From assembly GCF_003362755.1 (NCBI RefSeq), contig NZ_QKRA01000006.1, positions 124,001 through 188,000 of the forward strand: 64,000 nt of DNA, in the 5' to 3' direction. The DNA comes from Marinomonas piezotolerans. Its GTDB lineage: Bacteria > Pseudomonadota > Gammaproteobacteria > Pseudomonadales > Marinomonadaceae. Positions 1 through 9,887 of the stretch are shown here, piece by piece. Under the pieces are notes generated by a model. That model saw only the letters and a program-made list of their open reading frames with translations. It had not been told where the DNA came from and ran no database searches. Positions within the stretch are counted from its first letter, which is position 1, and each line of letters begins with the position of its first letter. A program made the translations under genes and the position numbers.

Positions 1-916
1 TGACTAGTCGATAAATCCCTACCACTCTGGGAGCGCGCTTAATGATCTCATTGGCCACGAAATCTTTGCGTGTCGCATTCGCATCAACGATAGCTCTAAT
101 AAGATTATTCGGCACCTGTTCATAATTCGCCAACAACTGCTTCGTATCTTTAGGAAGACAATAGCCACCATAGCCAAACGAAGGATTATTGTAGTGTCCT
201 CCGATACGCGGGTCTAACGATACGCCTTCGATAATCTGCTTCGTATCAAGACCATGAGTCGAAGCATAAGAATCTAGCTCATTAAAATACGCCACTCGCA
301 TCGCAAGATAAGTGTTCGCAAAGAGCTTAATCGCTTCTGCTTCTGTCGAGTCCGTTAGCAATACATCAACATTGTCTTTGATTGCCCCTTGAGCCAGTAT
401 ACTGGCAAATAACTCTGCTCTATCCGAGCGCTCTCCAACAATAATTCGCGAGGGGTATAAGTTGTCGTATAACGCCTTCCCCTCTCGCAAAAACTCTGGA
501 GAAAAAATAAGATTCTGTGTACCAAATCTCGTCCGAGCATCTGCCGTAAACCCTACAGGAACAGTCGACTTTATAATCAGAGTTGCCTCGGGGTTAAGCT
601 TAGTTGCAAGCTCAATCACTGATTCTACATGCTGCGTGTTAAAATAATTGGTTTCAGGATCATAGTCCGTTGGAGTAGCAATAATGATGAACTCAGCACC
701 TTCAAACGCGACATTAGGGTCTAATGTCGCACAAAAATTAAGTGACTCTTCCGCCAAGTATTGCTCCACCTCATGGTCTTGAATTGGAGATATGCCTTGA
801 TTCAACATCGCTACTTTTTCAGGCACCACATCAAGCGCTACTACCTCGTTATGCTTTGCTAGCAATAATGCATTTGAGATACCAACATATCCTGTTCCGA
901 CCACAGCAATTTTCAT
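1..916 (-). CDS. ugd: UDP-glucose 6-dehydrogenase, C-terminus cut by window edge
   Basis: Oxidises UDP-glucose to UDP-glucuronate with two NAD+, supplying a precursor for surface polysaccharides. The start ([12 protein letters not shown]) is the classic N-terminal Rossmann motif, and the active-site cysteine lies in [13 protein letters not shown]. About 305 residues are visible; the rest lies beyond base 1. GalU, which makes the UDP-glucose substrate, is encoded at 37120-37953, and a polysaccharide locus begins at the other end of the window. The family call is secure; choosing between UDP-glucose and other UDP-sugar dehydrogenases rests on overall similarity. Confidence 0.9.
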   Translation of the reverse strand, partial: MKIAVVGTGYVGISNALLLAKHNEVVALDVVPEKVAMLNQGISPIQDHEVEQYLAEESLNFCATLDPNVAFEGAEFIIIATPTDYDPETNYFNTQHVESVIELATKLNPEATLIIKSTVPVGFTADARTRFGTQNLIFSPEFLREGKALYDNLYPSRIIVGERSDRAELFASILAQGAIKDNVDVLLTDSTEAEAIKLFANTYLAMRVAYFNELDSYASTHGLDTKQIIEGVSLDPRIGGHYNNPSFGYGGYCLPKDTKQLLANYEQVPNNLIRAIVDANATRKDFVANEIIKRAPRVVGIYRLV

Positions 917-984
917 TACATTATCCTAAATAAATACAATCTGTACGGTATTTTACAGAGTCTTTGTTTACAGCTCTATGGCAA

Positions 985-1830
985 TCACTCATTTGACTCA
1001 CTCATGCTACGCTGGATACGCTTCGCCCACTGGCTCCATGAGCCAATATAGACATGCTTAGCTTCTAGACCTGCATGGTTCATCGCTAGAATGTTATGGC
1101 AGGCAGTAACGCCAGAGCCGCAATAGTACACGATCGGAATCTCTATCTCGCCCAATAAAGCTCCCCATTCCTTAGCTAGCAACAAAGGTGATTTCATTGT
1201 CCCTGCATCTGTTAAATTATCGGTGAATGGCCTATTTAGTGCACCGGGAATATGGCCGGCTACCGGATCCATGGTTTCGTTTAATCCCTGAAAACGAGCA
1301 TTGTCACGCGAATCCACTAACTGAAATTGCTCAGTTACAAGATTCTCCGCAACATTCTCTTCTGAAATAAACCAAGGGTAGCTCACTTCAATTTTCTCTT
1401 TTGCTATAACAGCTTTATGTTCTTGAGTTTCTATTGATAAAGCACTTGCTGTCCAAGCAGGGAAACCACCATCCAATACGTATACTTCGATCCCTTGTTG
1501 AACCAGCATCCACCAAGCTCGCGCAGCAATCGCTCCCCCCATGTCATCATAAACAATCACTTGTGTGTGAGTATCAATCCCCCAATTCTGAATCGAATTC
1601 GCTAAGACTTGCTCACTCGGTAACGGGTGACGTCCAGAAGTGTCCGACTCTTTGCCTGCTAATTCAGTATGCAAATCAACAAATATCGCACCCGGAATGT
1701 GCCCCAAAAGATATTCCTGATACCCCTTACCGTGATCAGTAAGGTAAAAGCGGCAATCCAACACCACCACATCACTTTGGTTTAAGGTTTCCTGCAATGT
1801 TTCAACGGTAATCATAGTTGGCAAAGCCAT
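985..1830 (-). CDS. sseA: 3-mercaptopyruvate/thiosulfate sulfurtransferase
   Basis: Two-domain rhodanese of 281 residues, the usual length for SseA. The N-terminal domain is inactive; the C-terminal domain carries the catalytic loop CGSGVTA with Cys at about residue 237. That loop is typical of mercaptopyruvate sulfurtransferases, whereas thiosulfate sulfurtransferases usually have a CRxG-type loop. The enzyme moves sulfane sulfur from 3-mercaptopyruvate to thiols or cyanide in the cytoplasm. It lies between ugd on the same strand and tlyA, which is divergent, and looks monocistronic. Confidence 0.88.
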   Translation of the reverse strand: MALPTMITVETLQETLNQSDVVVLDCRFYLTDHGKGYQEYLLGHIPGAIFVDLHTELAGKESDTSGRHPLPSEQVLANSIQNWGIDTHTQVIVYDDMGGAIAARAWWMLVQQGIEVYVLDGGFPAWTASALSIETQEHKAVIAKEKIEVSYPWFISEENVAENLVTEQFQLVDSRDNARFQGLNETMDPVAGHIPGALNRPFTDNLTDAGTMKSPLLLAKEWGALLGEIEIPIVYYCGSGVTACHNILAMNHAGLEAKHVYIGSWSQWAKRIQRSMSESNE

Positions 1831-1938
1831 ACGAAAGGCCTCCTTTTACATGCTCTATTTGATGGCGGAGAGAACTCTAGCCTACTTTGAATCGACTGAT
1901 TTTGCTATGCTTCCCGATTTACGCAAGAACCGAAAAAC

Positions 1939-2697
1939 ATGAAACGTATCGATCAACTACTCACCGATAAGCAGCTTACAAAATCACGCTCACAAGCACA
2001 GTCTCTCATTAGCCAAGGCAAAGTGTTGATCGCTCAAGGAAATGATTGGCGACCCGTTGCGAAACCAAGTTTAAAAGTGGATGACAACGTCGAGATAAAA
2101 TTAACGCTTACGGAAGAAGATCGCTATGTATCGAGAGGTGCGCTCAAACTAGCAGGCGCTCTAGATCATGCAAACATGAACTTAAACGGTTATACGGTGC
2201 TTGATGTCGGCCAGTCCACTGGTGGATTCACCGATTGCGCACTACAGCATGGCGCCCAAAAAGTTGTGGGGGTTGAGGTCGGACATGACCAGCTAGATAA
2301 ACGCCTACGAGAGCGACGCGACGTGGTGTGTCTTGAAGGGCTTAATGCTCGACATTTAACTAAGGATGACCTCGCTGAGCATCTGCCAAGTACGGGCTTT
2401 GATGCCATCGTCATGGACGTATCCTTTATTTCACAAACAAAAATCCTACCCCAGCTTCCACCACTTTTAAAAGAAAGTGGCTACTTAATCACCTTAATTA
2501 AGCCGCAATTTGAGCTTGGTAAAGACGCAATAGGTAAAGGCGGCATTGTCAAAGACAAGCGCGGCATTGAAGCACTTGAAAACTCAATGAAACAGCTTGT
2601 GTCTGGGTTAGGATTTGAGGTACTAAGCTACGAAAAAAGTACGATTAAAGGCGGGGACGGGAACCAAGAATTTGTTCTTTTGGCACAAAAGAAATAA
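1939..2697 (+). CDS. tlyA: TlyA-family rRNA 2'-O-methyltransferase (hemolysin A family)
   Basis: An S4 RNA-binding domain occupies roughly residues 1-65 (KRIDQLLTDKQLTKSRSQAQ). A FtsJ-like SAM-dependent methyltransferase domain follows, with the SAM loop LDVGQSTGGFTDCALQ and downstream MDVSFIS and LIKPQFE. Characterised TlyA proteins 2'-O-methylate cytidines in 16S and/or 23S rRNA; the hemolysin name is historical. At 252 residues it is full length. Its stop codon abuts the stop of the convergent MATE gene with no gap, so the two transcripts must overlap at their 3' ends. Confidence 0.88.
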   Translation: MKRIDQLLTDKQLTKSRSQAQSLISQGKVLIAQGNDWRPVAKPSLKVDDNVEIKLTLTEEDRYVSRGALKLAGALDHANMNLNGYTVLDVGQSTGGFTDCALQHGAQKVVGVEVGHDQLDKRLRERRDVVCLEGLNARHLTKDDLAEHLPSTGFDAIVMDVSFISQTKILPQLPPLLKESGYLITLIKPQFELGKDAIGKGGIVKDKRGIEALENSMKQLVSGLGFEVLSYEKSTIKGGDGNQEFVLLAQKK

Positions 2698-4089
2698 CTA
2701 TCCTCTAGTTTGTGAGGCCAGCAAATCGTCTTCAGGAAGAGATTCTATCAACGCCCACTCTTCACGAGTTTCAAGTTCTTGTAAGTAACGGCGAGCCATG
2801 ATGAACCCGATACAACCAAATATAACGGATCCAATTGCTTGCCCCATTATAATTCCTTCCGCCCCCATCAAAAAACCAAAGAAACTCACCAAAGGCCAAG
2901 TACCAAGCGTCGCCCTACCAAAATTTAATAGCGTGCTATTTAACGGCTTTCCGAGGTTATTGAAAACTGCGATGGCAATAAACAATAAACTTTGAAAGAA
3001 AAAACTATACGAGCCATATGTCGCAAAGAAACGAATCAGGTTTGCGGTCTCATCACTAGCATTAAACATTGCAACCAAAAAGCCCTGCGTTGAATACAGC
3101 AATAGACAAAGTGTTACGGTGTACACAAATGCATATACGACTGCACTGGTCAACGCATGATGCATTCGTTGAAACTGCTTTGCGCCATAATTCTGGGACA
3201 AAATTGGGCCGACCGCCCCTGATAACGCAAACAAACCACCAAACACGACAGGAACAATACGCCCAACGATCGCTACACCCGCCACAGCTTCATCGCCAAA
3301 ACTGGCAGCATGGGACATCACTATAGCGTTCGCTAGAGGCGAAGACATATTCGTTAACATAGCGGGAACAGCGATTAAAGCAATCGGCTTTAAATCCTGA
3401 AGACACTCAACTAGGTCAAACTGTCCAAGCATTTTATGAACACTCACGACACCGTAGTAAGTCACAACTACCATAGACAAACGTGCGATCAAAGAAGCGA
3501 TTGCGGCACCGTGAATTCCTAAACCAAATACGAATATGAAGATTGGATCCAAAAGCGCGTTGACAACACTGCATAACAACGTGGCATACATCGCCCGTCT
3601 TGCATCCCCAAGTGCTCTCATAATCCCAGAGCCAATCATACCTATCATAACGGCAGGCATACCTAGCAATAGTATCTGCAAGTATCCCGTTGCAAGGTCT
3701 AACGTTTTAAAGTCGGCACCTAGAAAATGCAGGATCGCCGGGATCTTTGGCCATAAAATCCATACGACCAAACTAGAAAAAATCACTCCAATGCCTAGCG
3801 CATTCGTCGCGCGGCGACGAGCAAGTTCTATGTTTCCTCGGCCTACCGCTCGAGCAACCAGAGCGGACGCGGAAATCGACATCGCAATACTAAGAGAAAT
3901 AGTAAAGAACATGACCGTACTCGCGAATCCAACCGCTGCGACCGCCTCACGTTCATCCAGCATCGATAAAAACAACATATCAACGAGATCGACGAGGAAC
4001 ATGGCCATCAACCCTAAAGCACCTGTAAAAGACATCACAGCAACATGCTTAAACGTTGAACCTTGCGTCAGCTTTGCCTGCTTGGGCAT
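2698..4089 (-). CDS. MATE-family multidrug/Na+ antiporter
   Basis: A 463-residue inner-membrane protein with about 12 predicted hydrophobic helices in two related halves. The N-terminal pattern (FKHVAVMSFTGALGLMAMFLVDLVDMLFLS) and the repeated G/A-rich helices are those of MATE exporters, which expel cationic compounds using Na+ or H+ gradients. Substrate cannot be read from sequence. It is convergent with tlyA and preceded by the terminator of the lon gene, so it probably has its own promoter in the short gap upstream. Confidence 0.85.
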   Translation of the reverse strand: MPKQAKLTQGSTFKHVAVMSFTGALGLMAMFLVDLVDMLFLSMLDEREAVAAVGFASTVMFFTISLSIAMSISASALVARAVGRGNIELARRRATNALGIGVIFSSLVVWILWPKIPAILHFLGADFKTLDLATGYLQILLLGMPAVMIGMIGSGIMRALGDARRAMYATLLCSVVNALLDPIFIFVFGLGIHGAAIASLIARLSMVVVTYYGVVSVHKMLGQFDLVECLQDLKPIALIAVPAMLTNMSSPLANAIVMSHAASFGDEAVAGVAIVGRIVPVVFGGLFALSGAVGPILSQNYGAKQFQRMHHALTSAVVYAFVYTVTLCLLLYSTQGFLVAMFNASDETANLIRFFATYGSYSFFFQSLLFIAIAVFNNLGKPLNSTLLNFGRATLGTWPLVSFFGFLMGAEGIIMGQAIGSVIFGCIGFIMARRYLQELETREEWALIESLPEDDLLASQTRG

Positions 4090-4120
4090 GTCATTCCTCT
4101 AAAAAGATAGGCATCAGATA

Positions 4121-4155
4121 AAAAAACGCCGAGCTGTTAACAACTCGGCGTTTTA
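4121..4155 (-). terminator. Intrinsic terminator after lon
   Basis: The arms acgccgag (4126-4133) and ctcggcgt (4144-4151) pair perfectly, with a further tgtt/aaca pairing inside the loop. An A-run on the + strand at 4121-4126 gives a T-tract on the minus strand. It lies 48 bases after the lon stop codon and upstream of the MATE start. Confidence 0.85.
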
Positions 4156-4202
4156 TTGTCTCACGACTTTATAACAGTGAGAACGACTCGATTAAGGAGA
4201 TT

Positions 4203-6632
4203 TTAGTGAATTCCACGATTTGTTTTGGCGAATACTACCTTTTCAACATCTGCAAAACGCTCAGCAAAATGAACTGTCATGTCGGCTTTAACGGACTCAG
4301 GTAATTCCTCAAAATCTCGACGATTCGCTTCAGGTAGAATCACCTCATTAATTTTACTACGTTTCGCAGCAATAATTTTCTCTCGTATACCGCCTACTGG
4401 CAACACTTGCCCTGTCAACGTAAGCTCTCCCGTCATGGCTAGAGCACGCTGAATCGGCTCACCTTTTGCCAATGACATCAGCGCGGTTGCCATGGTAATC
4501 CCTGCACTGGGGCCATCCTTAGGCGTCGCGCCCTCTGGAACGTGTAAATGCACCATACACTTGTCAAAGAACTCAGCATTTTGTTGATAACTTTTGGTAT
4601 GTGAAAGTACGTAAGAATAGGCAATTTCAGCCGACTCCTTCATCACATCCCCTAACTTCCCAGTGAGCTTCAACCCTCGGCTTAGATCATGGACTTTATT
4701 TGCTTCAACCGGAAGTGTTGCGCCCCCCATCGAAGTCCAAGCTAACCCCGTCACCACACCAACGCCTTTAAGCGTTTTCTCAGCACGGAAGTATGGCATT
4801 CCCAAAAAGCTCTCCACGTCCTTCACACCGACATTAATGTTCTCTTTCTCGCCGGTGACGAGCTGCACCACACATTTACGTAAAATCTTCTGAAGTAGCT
4901 TATCTAAGCCTCGAACCCCTGCCTCGCGAGCATAAGACTCAATTATATGTTTCAGTGCCGCATCGGTAATGTTCAGCTGCTTTTTCAACAACTGATTCTT
5001 TTTCAGTAACTTAGGCCACAAATGTTGTTTAGCAATGGCCAGTTTCTCTTCGGCTATGTAACCAGACAAGCGAATTACATCCATACGGTCTAACAAAGGT
5101 GCTGGGATAGTATCTAGCTGGTTCGCCGTACATACAAACAACGCCTTCGATAAATCGATGCGCATATCAAGGTAATGATCTAGAAACTCGGAGTTTTGCT
5201 CTGGGTCCAACGCTTCGAGCAAGGCCGACGCGGGGTCACCTTGGAACGATGACCCAATCTTGTCGACCTCATCAAGCATAATAACTGGGTTTTCGACCTC
5301 GACGTCCTTCAAAGCCTGAACAAATTTGCCTGGGAGTGCGCCAATGTAGGTACGTCGATGCCCCTTGATCTCAGACTCGTCTCGCATACCCCCCAAGCTA
5401 AACCGGTAAAACTCACGATCCAATGCCTCTGCAATGGACTTGCCTATAGAAGTTTTCCCTACACCCGGGGGCCCGACTAAGAGCAAAATAGAGCCGCCCA
5501 TCTCGCCTCGATGCGCACCAAGCGCTAGAAACTCTGTAATTCGATCTTTCACATCACCTAATCCAGCGTGATGCTGATTCAATACTTCTTTGGCTTTATT
5601 AATATCGAGGTTGTCTTCCGAATGAACTCCCCAAGGCAATGCCGTGGCCCAATCTAAATAGTTTCGTGTCACACCGTATTCTGGCGAACCAACCTCTAGA
5701 ATACTGAGTTTATGCAACTCTTCTTCGATCTTTTTGAACGCAGCCTCAGGCACCACTTTACCTTCTAGACGCTCTTCAAACATCTCTACGTCACTGGTAC
5801 GGTCGTCTTTGGAAATACCCAGCTCTTTCTGAATGACCTTAAGCTGTTCTTTTAGGAAAAACTCGCGCTGATGCTTACTGATTTTGTCATTTACTTCAGC
5901 ACTGATTTCATTTTGAAGACGTGCGATTTCTAGCTCTTTGCGTAGTAGCATGAGTGACGCATTCAAACGCGGCACCACAGGTAAAGTCGCCAATACGTCG
6001 TATAACTCTTTAGGATCAGCGGAGGTAATCGACGCCGCGAAGTCTGCTAATAACCCAGGTTCATTGAACGAAAAGCGCCCTAAATACTGACGTAAATCTT
6101 CACTAAACAAAGGGTTAAGACGTATAAGCTCTTTGATCGCATCCAATATTGAAATTGAGTACGCTTTCGATTCATCGTCTTTCACTGTTGAATCCGACAA
6201 GTAGCGGACACGAGCACGATAAGGCGCCTCTTCGTCTAGCCACTCAATTACTTCAATCCGCTTTAAGCCCTGTGCTAGAAATGTCACTTTATCATTTTGC
6301 TTCTCAGCACGATGAATACGAGCCACACAACCAATCTGATTAAATGTATCCACACTCGGCGCACCTTTACCGGCGCGCTCTGCATATATGAGCCCAACAA
6401 CAGCCTGCGATTGGTCAGAGATCTGTTCTAAAGTGTCCTCCCAAGGATCTGCATCAACCATAACAGGCTGTACTTGGGCCGGAAAAAAGGGTCGACTGGA
6501 CACAGGTAAGATATGCAGTATGTCTGGCAACACATCATCCGGCAACGCTAAGGCGCGCGGATCGCTGATGGTCACCTCTTCGTTGTCAGTCATGTCATCA
6601 GTTTTCTCTATGTATTTGTCTTCTTCACTCAT
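4203..6632 (-). CDS. ATP-dependent Lon protease, AsrA-like paralogue
   Basis: Cytoplasmic AAA+ serine protease of about 809 residues. The order is an N-terminal LAN substrate-binding domain, Walker A GPPGVGKTSIGKS (about residue 386), Walker B VIMLDEVDKIG, sensor region, and the protease domain with the catalytic serine in KDGPSAG (about residue 709). An acidic, low-complexity tail of about 35 residues precedes the LAN domain. The overall sequence (RPFFPAQVQPVMVD, TGLAWTSMGGATLP) resembles the second Lon of Pseudomonas, AsrA, more than housekeeping Lon. The ATG at 6632 is preferred to an upstream TTG at 6647. AsrA's stress role in Pseudomonas is established; the role here is inferred. Confidence 0.9.
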   Translation of the reverse strand: MSEEDKYIEKTDDMTDNEEVTISDPRALALPDDVLPDILHILPVSSRPFFPAQVQPVMVDADPWEDTLEQISDQSQAVVGLIYAERAGKGAPSVDTFNQIGCVARIHRAEKQNDKVTFLAQGLKRIEVIEWLDEEAPYRARVRYLSDSTVKDDESKAYSISILDAIKELIRLNPLFSEDLRQYLGRFSFNEPGLLADFAASITSADPKELYDVLATLPVVPRLNASLMLLRKELEIARLQNEISAEVNDKISKHQREFFLKEQLKVIQKELGISKDDRTSDVEMFEERLEGKVVPEAAFKKIEEELHKLSILEVGSPEYGVTRNYLDWATALPWGVHSEDNLDINKAKEVLNQHHAGLGDVKDRITEFLALGAHRGEMGGSILLLVGPPGVGKTSIGKSIAEALDREFYRFSLGGMRDESEIKGHRRTYIGALPGKFVQALKDVEVENPVIMLDEVDKIGSSFQGDPASALLEALDPEQNSEFLDHYLDMRIDLSKALFVCTANQLDTIPAPLLDRMDVIRLSGYIAEEKLAIAKQHLWPKLLKKNQLLKKQLNITDAALKHIIESYAREAGVRGLDKLLQKILRKCVVQLVTGEKENINVGVKDVESFLGMPYFRAEKTLKGVGVVTGLAWTSMGGATLPVEANKVHDLSRGLKLTGKLGDVMKESAEIAYSYVLSHTKSYQQNAEFFDKCMVHLHVPEGATPKDGPSAGITMATALMSLAKGEPIQRALAMTGELTLTGQVLPVGGIREKIIAAKRSKINEVILPEANRRDFEELPESVKADMTVHFAERFADVEKVVFAKTNRGIH

Positions 6633-6770
6633 AAATTTAAATCTCAACAGAATCCAACGAATAGTGTTAGTTATGTACAGTTAAAACTTATGTAGTGTCA
6701 GTTAAGCAAATTACAACGCAAAAGATGCAACGTGCAGCATTAGTCCTTGTTTTTCTAACGTGACAATCGC

Positions 6771-7388
6771 TTAACCTCGTAGGGCCAAATACGAGCCAGC
6801 ACCCATAATCATAGAGCCCGCACCACGATTTAACATTTTCATAGACTGCTCAGATTTCATATACCGACGCGCGCGCGAGGCACCCGCCGAAATAAGCGTT
6901 AGCCCCGCCATCAGAGCGGTAAACGCAAGCCCTGAAGCTATGACAATATCGCCAGCTTCCAATACAGTGACATCCATAAAGGTTGGTAAAAATGCAATAT
7001 AAAACAAAATCACCTTGGGATTAGATGAGGAGATCAAAAAGCCTTGTAAAGCAGCGCTTCGATTCAATTTTTGCGTCTCAACGTTAAGATCAGACGGCTG
7101 TTCTGGACGAGACTGCCATAGCTTCCAACCAAAATAAATGAGATATGCAGCACCAAAATAACGTATTAACAAAAATAAGGATGCCCATTGCTCTGCAATG
7201 GTCGCCAAGCCAAAACATGCCATGACGAGATACAAGATATCACCGCATGCCATACCCGCCGATAACGGTAATGTTCGGCGCACTCCACGACTCAAGCTGC
7301 TTGCCAACACGACGAACACCCCGGGGCCTGGGGAAATACTAAATACGAAAATCGCAATAAAAAAAGTTAATCCACTTTCTAAACTCAT
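6771..7388 (-). CDS. LysE/RhtB-family amino-acid exporter
   Basis: A 205-residue inner-membrane protein with about six hydrophobic helices and the family signature SPGPGVFVVLASSLSRG near the N-terminus, followed by SSSNPKVILFYIAFLP. LysE/RhtB proteins export amino acids or related small metabolites. Its ATG overlaps the stop of the upstream TetR regulator gene (ATGA at 7385-7388), so the two are translationally coupled and the regulator very probably controls the exporter. Substrate unknown. Confidence 0.87.
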   Translation of the reverse strand: MSLESGLTFFIAIFVFSISPGPGVFVVLASSLSRGVRRTLPLSAGMACGDILYLVMACFGLATIAEQWASLFLLIRYFGAAYLIYFGWKLWQSRPEQPSDLNVETQKLNRSAALQGFLISSSNPKVILFYIAFLPTFMDVTVLEAGDIVIASGLAFTALMAGLTLISAGASRARRYMKSEQSMKMLNRGAGSMIMGAGSYLALRG

Positions 7389-8050
7389 AACGAGTACTCA
7401 ACCCCACAAACCTGCAATACCATTTGCGTTACAAAGCGCTTGGCTTCTTCAAAATCAGCTTCGGCCAACTCTTCCTTATCTAACAATATTTTTACCTGCG
7501 CACCAAAATCTGCATACGTCTGAGTAAGTGCCCACATGCTAATGAAAAGGTGCTCTACGGGAACGGGCTTCATTAATCCAGCTTCTACCCACGAAGCAAT
7601 AATTGCCTGCTCTTTTTTTAATTCTTCCACAAAGTACTGGCGCAGAAAATCGAGCACAAATGGCTCTTCCCCAATCAGCGCCATTGCAAAGACTTTAGAC
7701 GCATTCGGTCGTAATCGCGATTGATCCATCTTTTCGCTGATATAACGTGTCAAATTTACCTTAGGCCCATCTTCACTATTAAAACGGCTTACTGACTCCA
7801 ACCATGCTTGCATAATTTGCTCAAGCACCGCTTCTAAAAGGTCCTTTTTAGAACGATAGTAATAATGAATATTAGCCTTCGGTAAACCGGCTTCATTTGC
7901 AATAGTTTGGGTCGTCGTTTTTGCTAGACCTTGGCGAGCAAAAACGCGCTCGGCAGTTTCCAAAATCAACGCCTGATTTTGGGCACGGATATGGGCTTTA
8001 AGTTGATCTTTGGGACGTTTTTCGGATTCAGACAAAGTGAGCCTCGACAA
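7385..8050 (-). CDS. TetR-family transcriptional regulator
   Basis: A 221-residue regulator with an N-terminal TetR helix-turn-helix (ILETAERVFARQGLAKTTTQTIANEAGLPKANIHYYYRSK, about residues 29-68). The C-terminal ligand domain resembles the RutR group. It is the first gene of a two-gene operon with the LysE-type exporter. The upstream gap to the prophage left end (8051-8146) must hold its promoter, so integration placed prophage DNA only about 95 bp from its start codon. Ligand unknown. Confidence 0.86.
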   Translation of the reverse strand: MSRLTLSESEKRPKDQLKAHIRAQNQALILETAERVFARQGLAKTTTQTIANEAGLPKANIHYYYRSKKDLLEAVLEQIMQAWLESVSRFNSEDGPKVNLTRYISEKMDQSRLRPNASKVFAMALIGEEPFVLDFLRQYFVEELKKEQAIIASWVEAGLMKPVPVEHLFISMWALTQTYADFGAQVKILLDKEELAEADFEEAKRFVTQMVLQVCGVEYSL

Positions 8051-8146
8051 AGCAAACAGGTATTAGATTGAGGCGATAAGATACCATTCTTTCGTACTAG
8101 CTAGAAGGGAAGCAGCATTCAAGGGTAAAGAAGATGGGTAATAAAA

Positions 8147-8164
8147 TAAAAAGGGGAGCAAAGC
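8147..8164. repeat. attL core, 18-bp direct repeat
   Basis: The sequence taaaaaggggagcaaagc is identical to bases 21280-21297. It lies at the integrase end of the prophage. At the other end the same bases form the 3' arm and T-tract of an intrinsic terminator on the minus strand; here only a half-hairpin remains because the flanking base changes immediately after the core. Confidence 0.88.
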
Positions 8165-8190
8165 AACTTTGTTGCGATTTTCAAGACATT

Positions 8191-8221
8191 GAAACTAAAA
8201 GACTTTTGTCTTTTCAGTTTT
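8191..8221 (-). terminator. Hairpin after the integrase gene, probable terminator
   Basis: The arms at 8192-8203 and 8208-8220 pair around a tttt loop with one bulged base. The stem is A/T-rich and sits just after the integrase stop codon on the minus strand. It would limit read-through from the lysogeny operon into the host TetR promoter. It is weaker than the other terminators in this window. Confidence 0.5.
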
Positions 8222-8224
8222 CAG

Positions 8225-8244
8225 AGTGTCCATTTAGTGTCCAT
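8225..8244. promoter_or_regulatory. Left integrase arm-type site pair
   Basis: Two copies of agtgtccat start at 8225 and 8236, an 11-bp (one helical turn) period. They overlap the last codons of the integrase gene. The same pair with the same period is found near the right end (21163-21181). Repeats at both ends with helical spacing are what arm-type sites of tyrosine integrases look like; the assignment is inferred. Confidence 0.6.
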
Positions 8245-9235
8245 CTGATTTAAAGGGATTAAATTTTACAGCGTCCTGTAGGTGATCTGGGGCAAGGTGG
8301 GCATAACGCATGGTCATGGAAATGTCAGAGTGTCCAAGTATCCGTTGTAGTGCCAAAATATTACCGCCATTGATTATAAAATGGCTGGCAAACGTATGGC
8401 GTAGAACGTGTGTATTCTGCCCTCTTGGTAACTCAATTCCTGTTTCCGCTATTGTCTTACGAAAGCACACCCGACAATTGTCGAACAATTCATAAGGGCG
8501 CTCTTTCGCCCTAGCTCTAAGCAATTTGTACAAATCACGATCTATCGGAATGGTTCTATTTTTGCCGCCCTTGGTATCCGTAAAAGTTACCTTGTTATTG
8601 ATAATACGGCTGGCCGTTAAACCCTCCGCTTCCCCCCAACGTGCGCCAGTCGAAAGACAAACACGGGCAACCAGTTCCGTTTCTGGTTTATAGCTGTCAC
8701 GTAGTGCCGCCAATAAATCATCAATTTGAGAACGCGTTAGATAGTGCATTTCGGTGTCTTTTTGCTTTAACGCAGTGACCTTTTTAAGCGGGTTTTCGTA
8801 GTCGATTTCCCCCAGGTCATTCAAACCGTTATAGACACTGATCAGATAATGAAACTCACGGTTAACAGTAGACGGGGCTGTACCCGAGGCAATACGCTGG
8901 GAGCGATACTGACTAAACTGACTAGGCTTCAATTCTGAGGCAATGGGGTCGCCCATAGCCTCAGCAACACGTTGTATTTTCCTTAAACGGGGTTCGTTAT
9001 ACCGCAAGTGCTGACCGAGATGCTGATACCAAATAGCAATGATCTCAGAAAGGGTACGCCGATCGGCTGGACGAGGTTGCCACGGTTTCCCCGTTGCTAC
9101 CAATTGCGCTTCTACAAACTTTTGGTAACGCTCGGCTTCTGCCTTGGTTTTGCACGTCTTGCGGTAGCGTTTGCCGTTGGCACCGCCAGCACGGAAATCA
9201 ACTTTCCAGCCGTCCTTTGTTTGCTTAATTGACAT
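8234..9235 (-). CDS. int: Phage tyrosine integrase
   Basis: Site-specific recombinase of about 333 residues. It has an N-terminal arm-binding-like region, a SAM-like core-binding domain in the middle, and a catalytic domain with Arg in TGARWGEAEGL, HVLRHTFASHF (HxxR), the following LGH, and the nucleophile Tyr in SMTMRYAHLAPDHL. It presumably recombines attP with the terminator-located attB. The ATG at 9235 overlaps the repressor stop (atgtcaattaa), so repressor and integrase form one leftward operon. A longer reading from 9277 is possible but would overlap the repressor by 53 bp. Confidence 0.93.
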   Translation of the reverse strand: MSIKQTKDGWKVDFRAGGANGKRYRKTCKTKAEAERYQKFVEAQLVATGKPWQPRPADRRTLSEIIAIWYQHLGQHLRYNEPRLRKIQRVAEAMGDPIASELKPSQFSQYRSQRIASGTAPSTVNREFHYLISVYNGLNDLGEIDYENPLKKVTALKQKDTEMHYLTRSQIDDLLAALRDSYKPETELVARVCLSTGARWGEAEGLTASRIINNKVTFTDTKGGKNRTIPIDRDLYKLLRARAKERPYELFDNCRVCFRKTIAETGIELPRGQNTHVLRHTFASHFIINGGNILALQRILGHSDISMTMRYAHLAPDHLQDAVKFNPFKSDGH

Positions 9236-9887
9236 AGCTACGCCCAACCTTGCGGCCAAACCAGACAACACGGCCAATGATGGTTAAGCGGTCTAGGTCG
9301 TGCTTAGATATTTCAATACTCATGTGATTCTTGTTGTCGCTGGTGACGGCAATTTTCCCGTCTAAAAGCTTTTGCACCCGCTTAACAAACAATTCACCTT
9401 CATAGTTGATAACGTAAATGCCACCATCGCTGCCGATAATATTTTTGGTCCGGTCTATTAACAGCGAATCGCCGTCATGAATGGTTGGCTCCATGCTGTC
9501 GCCTTGCGCATAGATGCCGATTAGGTCAGTGCTTGAAATGCCTTCGCGAGCCAGCCAATCACGGCTTAAGGTTAGGTGTTGTTCTATCTTTTCGGCCTCA
9601 ACGAGCGAGCCACCACCCGCGCTGGCTTGAATTGCATAGTGTGGGACTGTGAATTGTTGTGCGTTACTTCCTGATTCCATTTTGTCGCCTTTCCCTGTTA
9701 GTAGCCATTGAAGTGAAATTCCTTTTTCTAATGCTGTGGTGCAAACCTCTTTGTATGGAATGACATTTCTATCTTTCCAGTTTTGAACGCCGCTTTTACT
9801 TACTCCAAGAATCTCGGCTAGGTGTTTGTAATGATCTGCACCATGAATCTCTTTCAACCTATCAATAACATCAATCGAATTATTCAT
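9225..9887 (-). CDS. CI-like self-cleaving phage repressor (HTH + S24 peptidase)
   Basis: A 220-residue repressor. An N-terminal helix-turn-helix (HLAEILGVSKSGVQNWKDR, about residues 21-39) is followed by a cleavage region (ASAGGG) and an S24/LexA-type peptidase. The catalytic Ser is in GDSMEPTIHDGD and the Lys in ELFVKRVQ. Proteins of this build hold prophages silent and cleave themselves when stimulated by RecA filaments, so SOS induction is likely. It is divergent from the gene at 10020, across a shared operator region that contains inverted repeats. It is cotranscribed with the integrase. Confidence 0.92.
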   Translation of the reverse strand: MNNSIDVIDRLKEIHGADHYKHLAEILGVSKSGVQNWKDRNVIPYKEVCTTALEKGISLQWLLTGKGDKMESGSNAQQFTVPHYAIQASAGGGSLVEAEKIEQHLTLSRDWLAREGISSTDLIGIYAQGDSMEPTIHDGDSLLIDRTKNIIGSDGGIYVINYEGELFVKRVQKLLDGKIAVTSDNKNHMSIEISKHDLDRLTIIGRVVWFGRKVGRSYVN